A stretch of DNA of 64,000 nucleotides. It comes from Porphyromonas sp. COT-290 OH3588 (GTDB lineage: Bacteria > Bacteroidota > Bacteroidia > Bacteroidales > Porphyromonadaceae). Position numbers and translations under genes: made by a program. The notes under the pieces were generated by a model. The model saw nothing but the letters and a program-made list of their open reading frames with translations. It did no database searches and had not been told where the DNA came from. This document shows, piece by piece, positions 55,393 to 63,659 of the stretch; the first letter of the stretch is position 1, and every line of letters starts with the position of its first letter. The DNA is taken from NCBI RefSeq assembly GCF_000769075.1, contig NZ_JRFC01000021.1, positions 1 to 64,000 on the forward strand, read 5' to 3'.

Positions 55393-56322
55393 CTATGATT
55401 TATCCATTGCCTTGTTTGGCTCAACCCATCTACTAGATTGGGCAAGATCGAGAGAGCAAAAATACAGCAACTTGTATAGCTGGAATAGAGTAATGCGATC
55501 GGGGCGACGCCTCAGTATCTGTCGAATGATATACATAAGCGGCTGCGCAACTCTCCCTATAGTGCGTGCTAGATGATACCGCCTTAGTCCTCGGTAGTAC
55601 CCTAGTAGCTTGATAGACATGCCCTCAAATGTGTCTCGATGCTCATGCAAGTTGCGCAGATACCGCTCCGTCGTCGAGAGAAAAGCTTCATCAGTTTCCT
55701 TGAGCCGATGCACTACTGGCGCATCAATATGGACGACATCAAGCTGGCTTCTTCTAAGCATCTCGCCCCAATAAGTGTCCTCGTAGCCCATACCCATGCG
55801 AGGAAAAGGGTGGCTCAGTACAAGCTCTCGAGGAGCGAGGAAGCACATCGCAATAAATGACTTGTACGGCTCAGCGATACGCTGGGCGAGCGAACGCATC
55901 TCCACTTGAGTACCATAGTGATACCTAAGCCGATTATCCGCCCTACAGTCACGCTCATCATAGCGAAATCCTCCGCATACGACGGCATCTGGGTGCTCAG
56001 CCCGAGCCTTCATATAGGCTGCAATCAGCCCTTCGGTAGGCAGGACATCGGCATCAGTATAGAGCAAGCTAAAGCCTTTTGCCTTAGTGGCAAGCTCTTG
56101 GCGCATCAGTCCTGCTCCGATATTCTTAGGGGCATGGTAAACCCATACCTCAGCGTGCTGTGCCGCTAGCCTATCGTAGATTGAGGCATAGTCCTGACCA
56201 GAGGCGTCATCGCCAAGGATAATCTCCAAGCTAAGGCTCAGGGCGATACACTGCTCCAGCAAATCGGTTACGAGTCTAGTGCAGTCGTACCGATAGACAG
56301 GGATAAGGATTGATAGCGTCAT
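55393..56322 (-). CDS. Family 2 glycosyltransferase
   Basis: A 309-residue GT-A enzyme. LSILIPVYRYDCTRLV at the start, ILGDDASGQDY, the DxD-type motif LLYTDADVLPTEG and GYEDTYWGEMLRR (likely base region) fit GT2. Acceptor and donor are unknown. Its start codon overlaps the dprA stop by 4 bases (ATGA), so the two are coupled; the flippase gene follows. Confidence 0.88.
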   Translation of the reverse strand: MTLSILIPVYRYDCTRLVTDLLEQCIALSLSLEIILGDDASGQDYASIYDRLAAQHAEVWVYHAPKNIGAGLMRQELATKAKGFSLLYTDADVLPTEGLIAAYMKARAEHPDAVVCGGFRYDERDCRADNRLRYHYGTQVEMRSLAQRIAEPYKSFIAMCFLAPRELVLSHPFPRMGMGYEDTYWGEMLRRSQLDVVHIDAPVVHRLKETDEAFLSTTERYLRNLHEHRDTFEGMSIKLLGYYRGLRRYHLARTIGRVAQPLMYIIRQILRRRPDRITLFQLYKLLYFCSLDLAQSSRWVEPNKAMDKS

Positions 56323-57419
56323 CGTACCAATGTATATAATCCGCCGGGCATTACCTGTATATGTGCATCTAGCTCCAAGTCGAATAGCTGACTGCTTACC
56401 TCGCTTGCAGGCAAACCAGACTGGCGAATGAGGTCATTGAGGTGCATAGGCTGATGCTCTGCGATAAGTCTAAGCAGAGGATGATCGATTGGCGGTTCGT
56501 CCGAGAAGAGTAGCTTCTGCTGCACTGCTTGCCCTCTGCGCTCCCAACCCAGAGCTTGTACGATGTCTTCTCCAGAAGAAACAAGAACGCCTCGCATGGA
56601 CGAAATCAGATGGTTGCACCCCTCGCTATAGCGATCGGTTAGTCGCCCCGGCACAGCCAACACTTCTCGATCGTAGTCTGCGGCGAGCTCGGCGGTAATG
56701 AGCGAACCACTCTTCAGACCAGCCTCTATGACTAGCGTGGCATCCGTTAGCCCAGCGATGATGCGATTTCGAGCCACGAAGTTGAATCGATCGGGCTTGG
56801 TGCCGAGTGGATACTCCGATATCCAAGCCCCACGGTTCAATATCTCGTGGGCTAGCTGCGTGTGTGCTGCTGGGTATATCCTATCGAACCCATGGGCAAG
56901 CACCGCCACCGTAGGCATGCCGAGAGCTAGTGCCCTGCGATGAGCCAGACTATCTACTCCATAGGCCAAACCACTAACGATAAGAGTCTGAGGGAATAGC
57001 TCGGCTAGCTCGCCGAGCAGGCGCTCACAGCAGATCTGCCCATAGGTTGTCATATTACGTGTACCTACGACACTGATTGCAGCAGATGTTTCCCAGTCGC
57101 TATAGCACCCCTTGGCATAGATGAGCGTTGGCGCATCTGCACAAGCGGCTAGGCGTATGGGGTAGTCATCTTCGTCTATGAAATAAGTTCGTACGCCTTC
57201 TTGCGTACACCAATCGGCGATCCGCTTGGCCTCATCCATCAGAGAGGGGCGATAGAGTTCATCGACGATCGACTGGCGTAGCTTAGGGCATCGAGCCTGT
57301 AGGGTAGCTCTATCGGCAAAGATCGCCTCCACACTCCCCATACGCTCTAGTAGCACCTTGGCGTGATGAGGGCCGATATGCTTGGCTCTAGAGAGAGCGA
57401 TCTGATATACTTGTGTCAT
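56319..57419 (-). CDS. dprA: DNA processing protein DprA
   Basis: Binds single-stranded DNA and loads RecA in natural transformation. A short N-terminal helical part (IALSRAKHIGPHHAKVLLER) precedes the Rossmann-like core with VVGTRNMTTYG, VSGLAYGVDSLAHRRAL and GLKSGSLITAELA; the C-terminal winged-helix part (residues about 305-366) is also present. 366 residues from ATG 57419; upstream in-frame starts (57428, 57476) lie deeper in the preceding gene. It overlaps the acyltransferase gene by 32 bases and sits oddly within surface-glycan genes. Confidence 0.92.
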   Translation of the reverse strand: MTQVYQIALSRAKHIGPHHAKVLLERMGSVEAIFADRATLQARCPKLRQSIVDELYRPSLMDEAKRIADWCTQEGVRTYFIDEDDYPIRLAACADAPTLIYAKGCYSDWETSAAISVVGTRNMTTYGQICCERLLGELAELFPQTLIVSGLAYGVDSLAHRRALALGMPTVAVLAHGFDRIYPAAHTQLAHEILNRGAWISEYPLGTKPDRFNFVARNRIIAGLTDATLVIEAGLKSGSLITAELAADYDREVLAVPGRLTDRYSEGCNHLISSMRGVLVSSGEDIVQALGWERRGQAVQQKLLFSDEPPIDHPLLRLIAEHQPMHLNDLIRQSGLPASEVSSQLFDLELDAHIQVMPGGLYTLVR

Positions 57420-58476
57420 TGCTTTCATTGCATACGATAGGTTTAGGTTTTTTATTCTTAGGTAGAGCCTTGCCATAGCATAGGAATGCCAAGATGCTGT
57501 TGGCTTTGATTAGGCGTACCACCATCAGTGTGATGCTGACCACTATGGCTGCATAGAGCACCGATAAACCAATCTCCCAAGATATAGTCCGCCCTCCATC
57601 TCTCAATATTCCGAATAGGAATGGCTTAACCATAGGCACCGAGAAGAGGAAGAAGTAGTGGGTAAAGTAAATGGTTCGGCTCTCCTGTCCGAGATACCCA
57701 GCCAGCCTATTAAGGCGAGAGTCGCCTTTGCCCAAGTGGTTGACCAAGCCGAATGCCATAACCAAGCCGCTGAGCGAGGCCGGTATCCCTCCCATCACGG
57801 GAGCCGATGTACACTCCGTATAAATAAGAAGCGTGAAAAGTAAGGCCGAGAGTGCTGTTACCTCGGGGCGAATTAGTATGCGCTCAAAAGAAGAATACTT
57901 GCCAACGAAGTAGCCGATGAGGAAGTTGTGATAGAGGTAATTCATCTTCCCCCAACTGAAAGCCTCATGTGTCATGGGGCTATAGGCTTTCCACGGCAAA
58001 TCGACCCATAGGACGAAAGCAAGGGTTAGCATTGCCCAGAGCGCCTCGAGCGTGACATCGCCCTCTGGATTGGTGTAGTGATTAAGGAGCTGAAAGACAA
58101 ACCAAAGGACAAACATCTCAAACAGTACCCAAGTGAACCAGTAGCCTCCGTGATATATGCCGAAGAGCATTTCGTCGAACGACACAGAGTAGAAAAGGGC
58201 ATAGAGCGTAGGCAGAGTAATAAGTGGGAGGAAGAGCTGCCTTGCCTTCTTGCGCCAAAAGGCAATATGCCCACCGAAGCTAAACTCTAGTGGCTTGGAG
58301 GCTAGGTAGCCCGAGAGAAAAACAAAAATCGGCATATCAATGCTCCTAAGCACCGCTAGTAGAGGAGAGCGGTAGTAGGAAAAGCCGAAATGGAATGAAT
58401 GACCAACTACCACTAAGAAAATGACGATGCCTTTGAGGACATCAATATGCTGCATATGGTGCTTACCTTGAGCCAT
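57388..58476 (-). CDS. Acyltransferase 3 family membrane protein
   Basis: A 362-residue integral membrane protein with about ten hydrophobic segments. The signature HIDVLKGIVIFLVVVGHSFH near the N-terminus (catalytic His region) and MPIFVFLSGYLASK are typical of acyltransferase 3 proteins, which O-acetylate or succinylate surface sugars. First gene of the run with dprA, the glycosyltransferase and the flippase. The acyl donor and target are unknown. Confidence 0.88.
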   Translation of the reverse strand: MAQGKHHMQHIDVLKGIVIFLVVVGHSFHFGFSYYRSPLLAVLRSIDMPIFVFLSGYLASKPLEFSFGGHIAFWRKKARQLFLPLITLPTLYALFYSVSFDEMLFGIYHGGYWFTWVLFEMFVLWFVFQLLNHYTNPEGDVTLEALWAMLTLAFVLWVDLPWKAYSPMTHEAFSWGKMNYLYHNFLIGYFVGKYSSFERILIRPEVTALSALLFTLLIYTECTSAPVMGGIPASLSGLVMAFGLVNHLGKGDSRLNRLAGYLGQESRTIYFTHYFFLFSVPMVKPFLFGILRDGGRTISWEIGLSVLYAAIVVSITLMVVRLIKANSILAFLCYGKALPKNKKPKPIVCNESNDTSISDRSL

Positions 58477-58516
58477 CGAATGTTTGCTGCGAAATGAAAG
58501 ATGCTTGATTTACCCC

Positions 58517-58524
58517 CAAAAGTA
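58517..58524 (-). promoter_or_regulatory. Putative -7 element for the acyltransferase gene
   Basis: CAAAAGTA reads TACTTTTG on the minus strand, about 40 bases before the start codon. A possible TTTG lies only 16 bases further upstream, shorter than usual. Confidence 0.4.
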
Positions 58525-58546
58525 CAATGAATAGCCAAGACAAAGG

Positions 58547-58581
58547 ACGCCATAGATCGATTTTATCTCGACCTATGGCGT
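58547..58581 (-). terminator. Terminator after the ThrE pair
   Basis: ACGCCATAG (58547-58555) with CTATGGCGT (58573-58581), continued after one mismatch by TCGA/TCGA; loop TTTTATC. It lies 36 bases past the stop codon of the second ThrE gene; the T-run is weak (CCTTTGTCTT). Confidence 0.6.
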
Positions 58582-58617
58582 ATAGTCTGCTGCAAGGACT
58601 GGTTGAGCACAAGAGAG

Positions 58618-59142
58618 CTAAGCCTTCCTCTGGCCACGTCGCTCTGCAAGCTCCAACTCCTTATCTCGTGTCATACGAAACGAATGCTTGTAGAAGATAA
58701 AGAGCGGTATAGCCACCCCTACCCCAAGGGCAAACATGATACTCCCAGCCGTGATGGCATTGCTCAAGATTTGTGGCAGGTACTCTTCTCGTTGCAAGGC
58801 GTCGTTGGTCTGCATAAAGCGAATCATGCCCAAGAGTGAGCGATAGGCATACATGCCTGGGATCATCGGCAGAAGAGCTGGGAAAGCGAAAACCTCCGAC
58901 GGAAAACGAGCTCGATAAGCGAAGTAAATACCAACAAACCCAATAGTAACCGAGGCAATGAAGGTAGCGATCGCAATCTCGACGTCGGCATAGGTCATCA
59001 GCGCGAAACGTAGCATGTGCCCGATAGCCGCCAGAATAGGCACATAGATGAAAGACTGCTTGGGCGGATTGGATACCGCAGCAAATCCGCAGGCTGCTAT
59101 AGCAGCGAGAACGCCGTCGAGAAGTATAGACTGAATAATCAT
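58618..59142 (-). CDS. ThrE-type threonine/serine exporter, C-terminal half
   Basis: A 174-residue membrane protein of the DUF3815/YjjB type with about five transmembrane segments (for example GVLAAIAACGFAAVSNP, AIATFIASVTIGFVGIYFAY, FALGVGVAIPLFIFY). PALLPMIPGMYAYRS is the conserved loop. With the upstream gene it forms a split exporter of threonine, serine or, in related proteins, dicarboxylates. The two genes are 3 bases apart. The substrate is inferred only. Confidence 0.82.
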   Translation of the reverse strand: MIIQSILLDGVLAAIAACGFAAVSNPPKQSFIYVPILAAIGHMLRFALMTYADVEIAIATFIASVTIGFVGIYFAYRARFPSEVFAFPALLPMIPGMYAYRSLLGMIRFMQTNDALQREEYLPQILSNAITAGSIMFALGVGVAIPLFIFYKHSFRMTRDKELELAERRGQRKA

Positions 59143-59145
59143 AGA

Positions 59146-59979
59146 CTAGAGCAGACTAAGGTTCAGAAGAACGAGAGTAAGACTAAGACCAATGGTAATG
59201 CTCACGACGATGAGGATTGCATTGATCAGACGCGACACCCCATTGAGGATATAGCCATCGAGAAAGTCTACCATGGCATTGATAAATGGAACCCCGGGAA
59301 TGAGGTAGAGCACACTAGTGCTGAGCGCAACCTCTGGGGTACTACTTAGCCCGAAATGCATTCCGACCCCAACACTAAAAGACGAAACGAAAGCTGCCAC
59401 CAAGACCGTCAGATAATGATAGGCATGGCGTAGGTTGAGCTCCTGACGTACAAAGAAACCTAGACAAGTGCCGACGAAAACGACCCCAGCCCCCGATAGA
59501 TCCCCACCGAAGAGTAGGCAGAAAGCACCATTGGCAAAGCTAATGAGTAGCAAAATCAACCAACGGCTCACACGAGGCGAGTTAAGCACACGCTCCAGAT
59601 GCTGCTCAAGCTCCTGCATACTGGGCTTGTGGTCGTACACGTACCAGCTCAGACGGCTAAGCTCTGCATTGAGCAGGAAGTTGAGTGGCAGGGTGCGGTG
59701 GTGCGTCAGAGCCGTCACGGGGTGAGCAGAGCGCTTACGTTGCCCATCTTCGCTAGTACTCTTATCAATCAGAGTAATAGCTACGTTGCGCTGAAACATC
59801 ATCATCGTCGTTTCATAGCCATACGCCTGAGCGATACGTGTCGTATTGAGTACAATGCGAGAGGTCTGTACCCCTACACTAGTCTGTATAGTGGCATAGC
59901 GTAGCAGAAAGTCGAGCAGAGCCTCCTGATCTATCTCAGGGTTTTGAGGCGAGGTTGTTGGTTTCATAACTTGAGTCAT
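59146..59979 (-). CDS. ThrE-type threonine/serine exporter, N-terminal half
   Basis: DUF1212/YjjP-type protein of about 277 residues. A cytoplasmic N-terminal domain (LRYATIQTSVGVQTSRIVLNT onward is the family pattern) is followed by about five transmembrane segments and PGVPFINAMVDFLDGYI, the conserved loop. ATG 59979 is used; ATG 59967 is equally possible. An in-frame start at 60024 lies upstream of a putative promoter and is not favoured. It pairs with the gene immediately downstream. Confidence 0.82.
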   Translation of the reverse strand: MTQVMKPTTSPQNPEIDQEALLDFLLRYATIQTSVGVQTSRIVLNTTRIAQAYGYETTMMMFQRNVAITLIDKSTSEDGQRKRSAHPVTALTHHRTLPLNFLLNAELSRLSWYVYDHKPSMQELEQHLERVLNSPRVSRWLILLLISFANGAFCLLFGGDLSGAGVVFVGTCLGFFVRQELNLRHAYHYLTVLVAAFVSSFSVGVGMHFGLSSTPEVALSTSVLYLIPGVPFINAMVDFLDGYILNGVSRLINAILIVVSITIGLSLTLVLLNLSLL

Positions 59980-59995
59980 CGGACTAAAAACGCTA

Positions 59996-60003
59996 CAAAT
60001 GTA
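59996..60003 (-). promoter_or_regulatory. Putative -7 element for the ThrE pair
   Basis: CAAATGTA reads TACATTTG on the minus strand. Transcription from here would give a leader of only about 10-22 bases and excludes the longer in-frame start at 60024. Confidence 0.4.
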
Positions 60004-60046
60004 TAGTTTTTCGGGCTCATACACAGGGCAAGAGCATCATCATGCT

Positions 60047-60080
60047 CTGTAATCGAGGGGTAATCATCTCTCGGTTACAG
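60047..60080 (-). terminator. Hairpin after rlmI
   Basis: CTGTAATCGAG (60047-60057) with CTCGGTTACAG (60070-60080), 11 bp with one G-T pair, 38 bases past the rlmI stop codon. No T-run follows, so it may be an mRNA 3' stabilising hairpin rather than a terminator. Confidence 0.5.
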
Positions 60081-60117
60081 ATTGAGTGTCGGAAATACCA
60101 GACACAAATCCTGCCTT

Positions 60118-61341
60118 CTACTCGACTTGTAAAACTAAGCCCTTGAGGTATTCGCCCTCGGGGTGGTAGATCGAAACGGGGTGATCTATTGGCTGGGTGA
60201 GCTGATGCAAAATGCGAACATGGCGACCCGACGCCGCAGCAGCCGTGAAGACTGCCAAGCGAAACTCCTCTCGGCTCACTGCCTGCGAACAGCTAAAAGT
60301 AAAGAGGATCCCTCCTGGTGCAATCTTATTGAAGGCTTGAGCATTGATACGGCGATAACCAATCAAGGCATTGCGAAGCACCTTACGATGCTTGGCGAAA
60401 GCTGGCGGATCAAGAATAATCATATCATATTCGCCTTGGGGCATCTCATCGAGATAGGCAAAGGCATCTTGAGTGATGCTCCGATGTCTGTGACATTGGC
60501 CGAAGTTTAGCTTAACGTGCTCCTCAGTCAAATACATCGCCTTGGTCGAGCTGTCGAGCGAATCCACTCGCTCTGCCCCACCCCTAAGGGCGTATAGAGA
60601 GAATCCACCAGTGTAACAGAATGCATTAAGTAGACGCCTCCCCCGAGCATACTGCTCGACGAGTGCACGGTTATCTCGCTGATCGACGAAAAAGCCTGTC
60701 TTCTGCCCTCTAAGCCAGTCGGGCATAAACTTGATGCCGTTCTCCCACACGGGGGTAGCCTCTGTGTGGCCAATGAGGAAGCCGTCGTCACACATCTCTC
60801 TCTGCTCTCGTGTGGGGAGCGTACCTTGACTCTTGTAGTACACTGCCCGTATTACCTCGGGGCCACATAGGTCTTGGTACACCTGCATCAGAGCTTGGGC
60901 AATCACCTCCCTAGCATAGTGCATACCCATGCTATGTGCCTGCATAACGGCTGTATCTCCGTAGACATCGATGATCAAGCCCGGGAGCTGATCGCCCTCA
61001 CCATGCACGAGGCGATAGACATTGTTGGGGCTCCCTACCTCTGGATCTACCCTAAGCAAGCCACAAGCTAGCCTTAGCTGCAGAGCTGCTGCCAAGCGAG
61101 CCTGCCAGAACTGAGGCTCGATCTCCTCATTGCCGATGAAGCTAAGCATACGCACAGCGATACTTGCCTCTGCATAGTGCCCCACACCGAGCGGTTCGCC
61201 TCGATGGCTCTCTACACGCACTAGACAGCCGTCGTAGAGCTCCCCATCGGTTGATGCGATGGCTCGAGAGAATAGCCATGGGTGGAAGCGCAGAAGGGAC
61301 TCCTCTTTGCGTGGGAGTAGACGCACACTAGATATATCCAT
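60118..61341 (-). CDS. rlmI: Class I rRNA cytosine-5 methyltransferase (RlmI-like)
   Basis: SAM-dependent methylation of a cytosine in 23S rRNA. An N-terminal PUA domain (LLRFHPWLFSRAIAS) and central EEL-type domain lead to the Rossmann methyltransferase with GRRLLNAFCYTGGFSLYA, DSLDSSTKA, MIILDPPAFAKH and FTFSCSQAVSREEF (catalytic cysteine region). 407 residues from ATG 61341; the in-frame start at 61422 would overlap the upstream gene and adds no family sequence. It follows the exonuclease gene by 5 bases. Confidence 0.9.
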   Translation of the reverse strand: MDISSVRLLPRKEESLLRFHPWLFSRAIASTDGELYDGCLVRVESHRGEPLGVGHYAEASIAVRMLSFIGNEEIEPQFWQARLAAALQLRLACGLLRVDPEVGSPNNVYRLVHGEGDQLPGLIIDVYGDTAVMQAHSMGMHYAREVIAQALMQVYQDLCGPEVIRAVYYKSQGTLPTREQREMCDDGFLIGHTEATPVWENGIKFMPDWLRGQKTGFFVDQRDNRALVEQYARGRRLLNAFCYTGGFSLYALRGGAERVDSLDSSTKAMYLTEEHVKLNFGQCHRHRSITQDAFAYLDEMPQGEYDMIILDPPAFAKHRKVLRNALIGYRRINAQAFNKIAPGGILFTFSCSQAVSREEFRLAVFTAAAASGRHVRILHQLTQPIDHPVSIYHPEGEYLKGLVLQVE

Positions 61342-61346
61342 CGTGA

Positions 61347-61985
61347 CTAGAGTAATGCAAATTGTACTGGGGCAGGATCTGGCTGAGTCATCAGCTCTCG
61401 GTAGATGCGCAGGCAGGCCCAAGCGTCTAGGGCAGCATAGTGCTGCTGAGCTGGGCTTAGGTTAGTAGCCTCCCAGTTGCTCATTCTCTGACCTTTGCTC
61501 ATGTACTCGGAGAAAATGATGCCGTATATTTTCTGCAAACTGGCGTCCCTAATGCCATAACCGGGGCAGAGACTCTGCAGCTCTACGAAGCCCTTGGGCT
61601 CGAAGTCCGCCAAACGGCGCAGGGTTGTTTTGTCATCTTTTAGGCTAAGGCCTACCTTGAGGATATTGGGATCCTCCAGTAGCTCTATTAGCTCCTCCGG
61701 CATACCTATTTTATTTAGCCGAAAGAGGTAGCAAACCTCATCGGTCGAGATCTGTAGCAGGGATACCTGATTGCGTTTGCCGGGAATGAAGCAAGGCTTC
61801 GTTTCGGTATCTATACCCAGAGCATCTGCCTGCATCAACTCGGAGATTGCCGCCTTGATATTGGCTCGTGTGTCAATGATACGTACCTGCCCTTGGAACT
61901 TAGCCACGGGCAGAGCGTCTAGCTGGTCTTTGCTGATCTGATCGGGGTAGGGGGGATCTACAAATCTATATCGTTTTTTACTCAT
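61347..61985 (-). CDS. 3'-5' exonuclease (RNase D-like, DEDDy)
   Basis: A 212-residue DEDDy exonuclease domain without HRDC extension. ALGIDTETKP gives the first D and E, LKVGLSLKDDKTTLRRL the second D, and YAALDAWACLRIY the YxxxD motif. Substrate may be RNA (tRNA maturation) or DNA. ATG 61985 overlaps the DUF5063 stop codon by 8 bases (ATGAGTAA), favouring this start over an ATG 33 bases upstream. Confidence 0.88.
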   Translation of the reverse strand: MSKKRYRFVDPPYPDQISKDQLDALPVAKFQGQVRIIDTRANIKAAISELMQADALGIDTETKPCFIPGKRNQVSLLQISTDEVCYLFRLNKIGMPEELIELLEDPNILKVGLSLKDDKTTLRRLADFEPKGFVELQSLCPGYGIRDASLQKIYGIIFSEYMSKGQRMSNWEATNLSPAQQHYAALDAWACLRIYRELMTQPDPAPVQFALL

Positions 61986-62568
61986 ACTCTTGCATTGATA
62001 GGTCTGTGTCTGCGTCATCTACCTCCATATCCTCCTCGTCCTGCTCTGGCAAGCTCATCGTGTAGACCTGATGTAGGGCAGAGAGTGCCGAGAGTAGCTG
62101 AACGCCCCAATGCTCTCGCCAGTAGAGGTAGCAGCGGCCGATAGCTGCTGGCAGGGCAATAGTATTCTCTGCTCTGAGGATACCTAGTAGGTTACCAATA
62201 TGCTGGTAAACATCGGCTAGCGCCTCACTGATAGTAGCGGCTAGTGGCGTGTCGCTGTACTGCATCTCGGGTGAGAAGGTCGTCAAGTAGCTGTCATACT
62301 CGCCTAGAATATGCTCCAAACGGGTGCGCACACGGTCGTAGCCCTCTTGGGTGATATACTCCTCAATATAGTCTTCGTCGCTTGAGTAGAAATACTCGGG
62401 CAGGCGTAGCATCTGGGCGTATAGACGAGGGAGCAGCTCTATGAGCCGACGAATCACCTCTCGCCTCTGCCCACCTTGCTCCAGTAGAGCAGCCAGCTCT
62501 ACCCCAGTACGGGCGAAGTCAATAAGCTCAGGAGTATAGAGATTGCTATGGGATTGATCTGTATTCAT
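61978..62568 (-). CDS. DUF5063 domain protein
   Basis: A 196-residue, helix-rich, acidic cytoplasmic protein that I recognise as DUF5063. No catalytic motif is visible; it ends in a very acidic tail (EQDEEDMEVDDADTD). It overlaps the exonuclease gene by 8 bases, and this pair with rlmI recurs in Bacteroidetes, suggesting a role in RNA metabolism; that is inference only. CAAAGGTA at 62574-62581 (minus TACCTTTG) would start transcription near the ATG. Confidence 0.8.
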   Translation of the reverse strand: MNTDQSHSNLYTPELIDFARTGVELAALLEQGGQRREVIRRLIELLPRLYAQMLRLPEYFYSSDEDYIEEYITQEGYDRVRTRLEHILGEYDSYLTTFSPEMQYSDTPLAATISEALADVYQHIGNLLGILRAENTIALPAAIGRCYLYWREHWGVQLLSALSALHQVYTMSLPEQDEEDMEVDDADTDLSMQEYE

Positions 62569-62595
62569 AGGTACAAAGGTAGCATCTTTTTGGTG

Positions 62596-63465
62596 CTATG
62601 TATGGCGCTCTGCATGATAGCTAGAGCGCACTAGAGGGCCACTCTCGATACGTGGGATCTTCTTCTCCATACCGAGGATACGGAGCTTCGCAAACTGCTT
62701 GGGGTGTACATACTCGACTACAGGCAGATGCTTGCGAGTAGGTTGCAGATACTGACCTATGGTGAGGACGGATACACCGACACGCTTGATATCGTCCATC
62801 AGCTCTAGCACCTCCTCTTCGCTCTCGCCCAAACCAAGCATAATGCCCGTTTTGGCTCTGACACCACTGCTGGCGATACGCTCCAACACACGCAGGCTCA
62901 TATCGTAGGTCGCCACATGGCGCACCGATGGGGTCAGTCTGCGTACGGTCTCGAGGTTGTGCGAGATAACCCTTGGCTTGAGTGCTATGATTTTGTCTAC
63001 CAGCTCTAGGTTGCCATTGAAGTCGGGGATAAGCACCTCGATCGTTACCTCTGGAGTCGTACGCTGTATGGCCTCTATGGTAGCCACCCAGTGGGCTGCC
63101 CCATAGTCTGGCAGGTCATCTCGGTCTACACTTGTGATGACAGCATGCCTTAGGCCCATCGTCTTGATGCTGTCGGCTACTTTTTGTGGCTCCTCTGGGT
63201 CAAGAGCAGGAGGTGTTCGGCTCGTCAGGGTATTGCAGAAGCGGCAAGCACGAGTACAGTATGCACCACCTATCATGAAGGTTGCAGTCCCTGCACTCCA
63301 GCACTCACCGAGATTGGGGCATCGCCCGCTGGTGCAGATAGTATTGAGCCCATGCCCCTCGATGGTTGTCTTGGTATCTGTAAACGTACTATTATCCCCG
63401 AGCTTGATCTTGAGCCACTCAGGTTTGCGTACGCGACCTGTTTTTGTTGTCTTGGAGTTGTCCAT
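62596..63465 (-). CDS. lipA: Lipoyl synthase
   Basis: Radical SAM enzyme that inserts two sulfurs into protein-bound octanoyl groups. The auxiliary cluster cysteines C44, C49 and C55 (CTSGRCPNLGEC) and the radical SAM cluster C70, C74 and C77 (CTRACRFC) are in place, and the C-terminal serine ligand is in RSSYHAERH. 289 residues, typical. First of a four-gene run with DUF5063, the exonuclease and rlmI; lipB is not in the window. Confidence 0.97.
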   Translation of the reverse strand: MDNSKTTKTGRVRKPEWLKIKLGDNSTFTDTKTTIEGHGLNTICTSGRCPNLGECWSAGTATFMIGGAYCTRACRFCNTLTSRTPPALDPEEPQKVADSIKTMGLRHAVITSVDRDDLPDYGAAHWVATIEAIQRTTPEVTIEVLIPDFNGNLELVDKIIALKPRVISHNLETVRRLTPSVRHVATYDMSLRVLERIASSGVRAKTGIMLGLGESEEEVLELMDDIKRVGVSVLTIGQYLQPTRKHLPVVEYVHPKQFAKLRILGMEKKIPRIESGPLVRSSYHAERHT

Positions 63466-63530
63466 TTATTTTGATGTTGTCTATTGTTTAGAAAACAGCC
63501 TAGACTAATTCTTGTTTGTTCGTTTGCGCC

Positions 63531-63538
63531 CAAAGATA
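63531..63538 (-). promoter_or_regulatory. Putative -7 element for lipA
   Basis: CAAAGATA reads TATCTTTG on the minus strand, 66 bases before the lipA start codon. Possible TTG/TTTG boxes lie 12 and 23 bases further upstream, neither at the ideal spacing. Confidence 0.5.
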
Positions 63539-63590
63539 GTGGACAATACGCAATTTAGGAGCAAATAATCGGAGGTAATGGGTTCTAATC

Positions 63591-63637
63591 CCAGCCCAAT
63601 CATACATCACCCTAGGCCTAGTGAAATGTTGGGCTGG
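63591..63637. repeat. Inverted repeat upstream of lipA
   Basis: CCAGCCCAA (63591-63599) and TTGGGCTGG (63629-63637) form a perfect 9-bp stem; CAC/GTG and a TAGGCCTA palindrome lie inside. It may be a terminator for a gene beyond the window on the minus strand, or a regulatory site. Confidence 0.5.
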
Positions 63638-63659
63638 ATAGCTCTAATAAAAAACCAAA

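Noticed and set aside
63576-63606. A tRNA T-arm-like sequence (GGGTTCTAATCCC) near 63.58 kb
   Set aside because: No matching acceptor or anticodon arms can be drawn upstream, and the loop lacks the purine expected at position 57.
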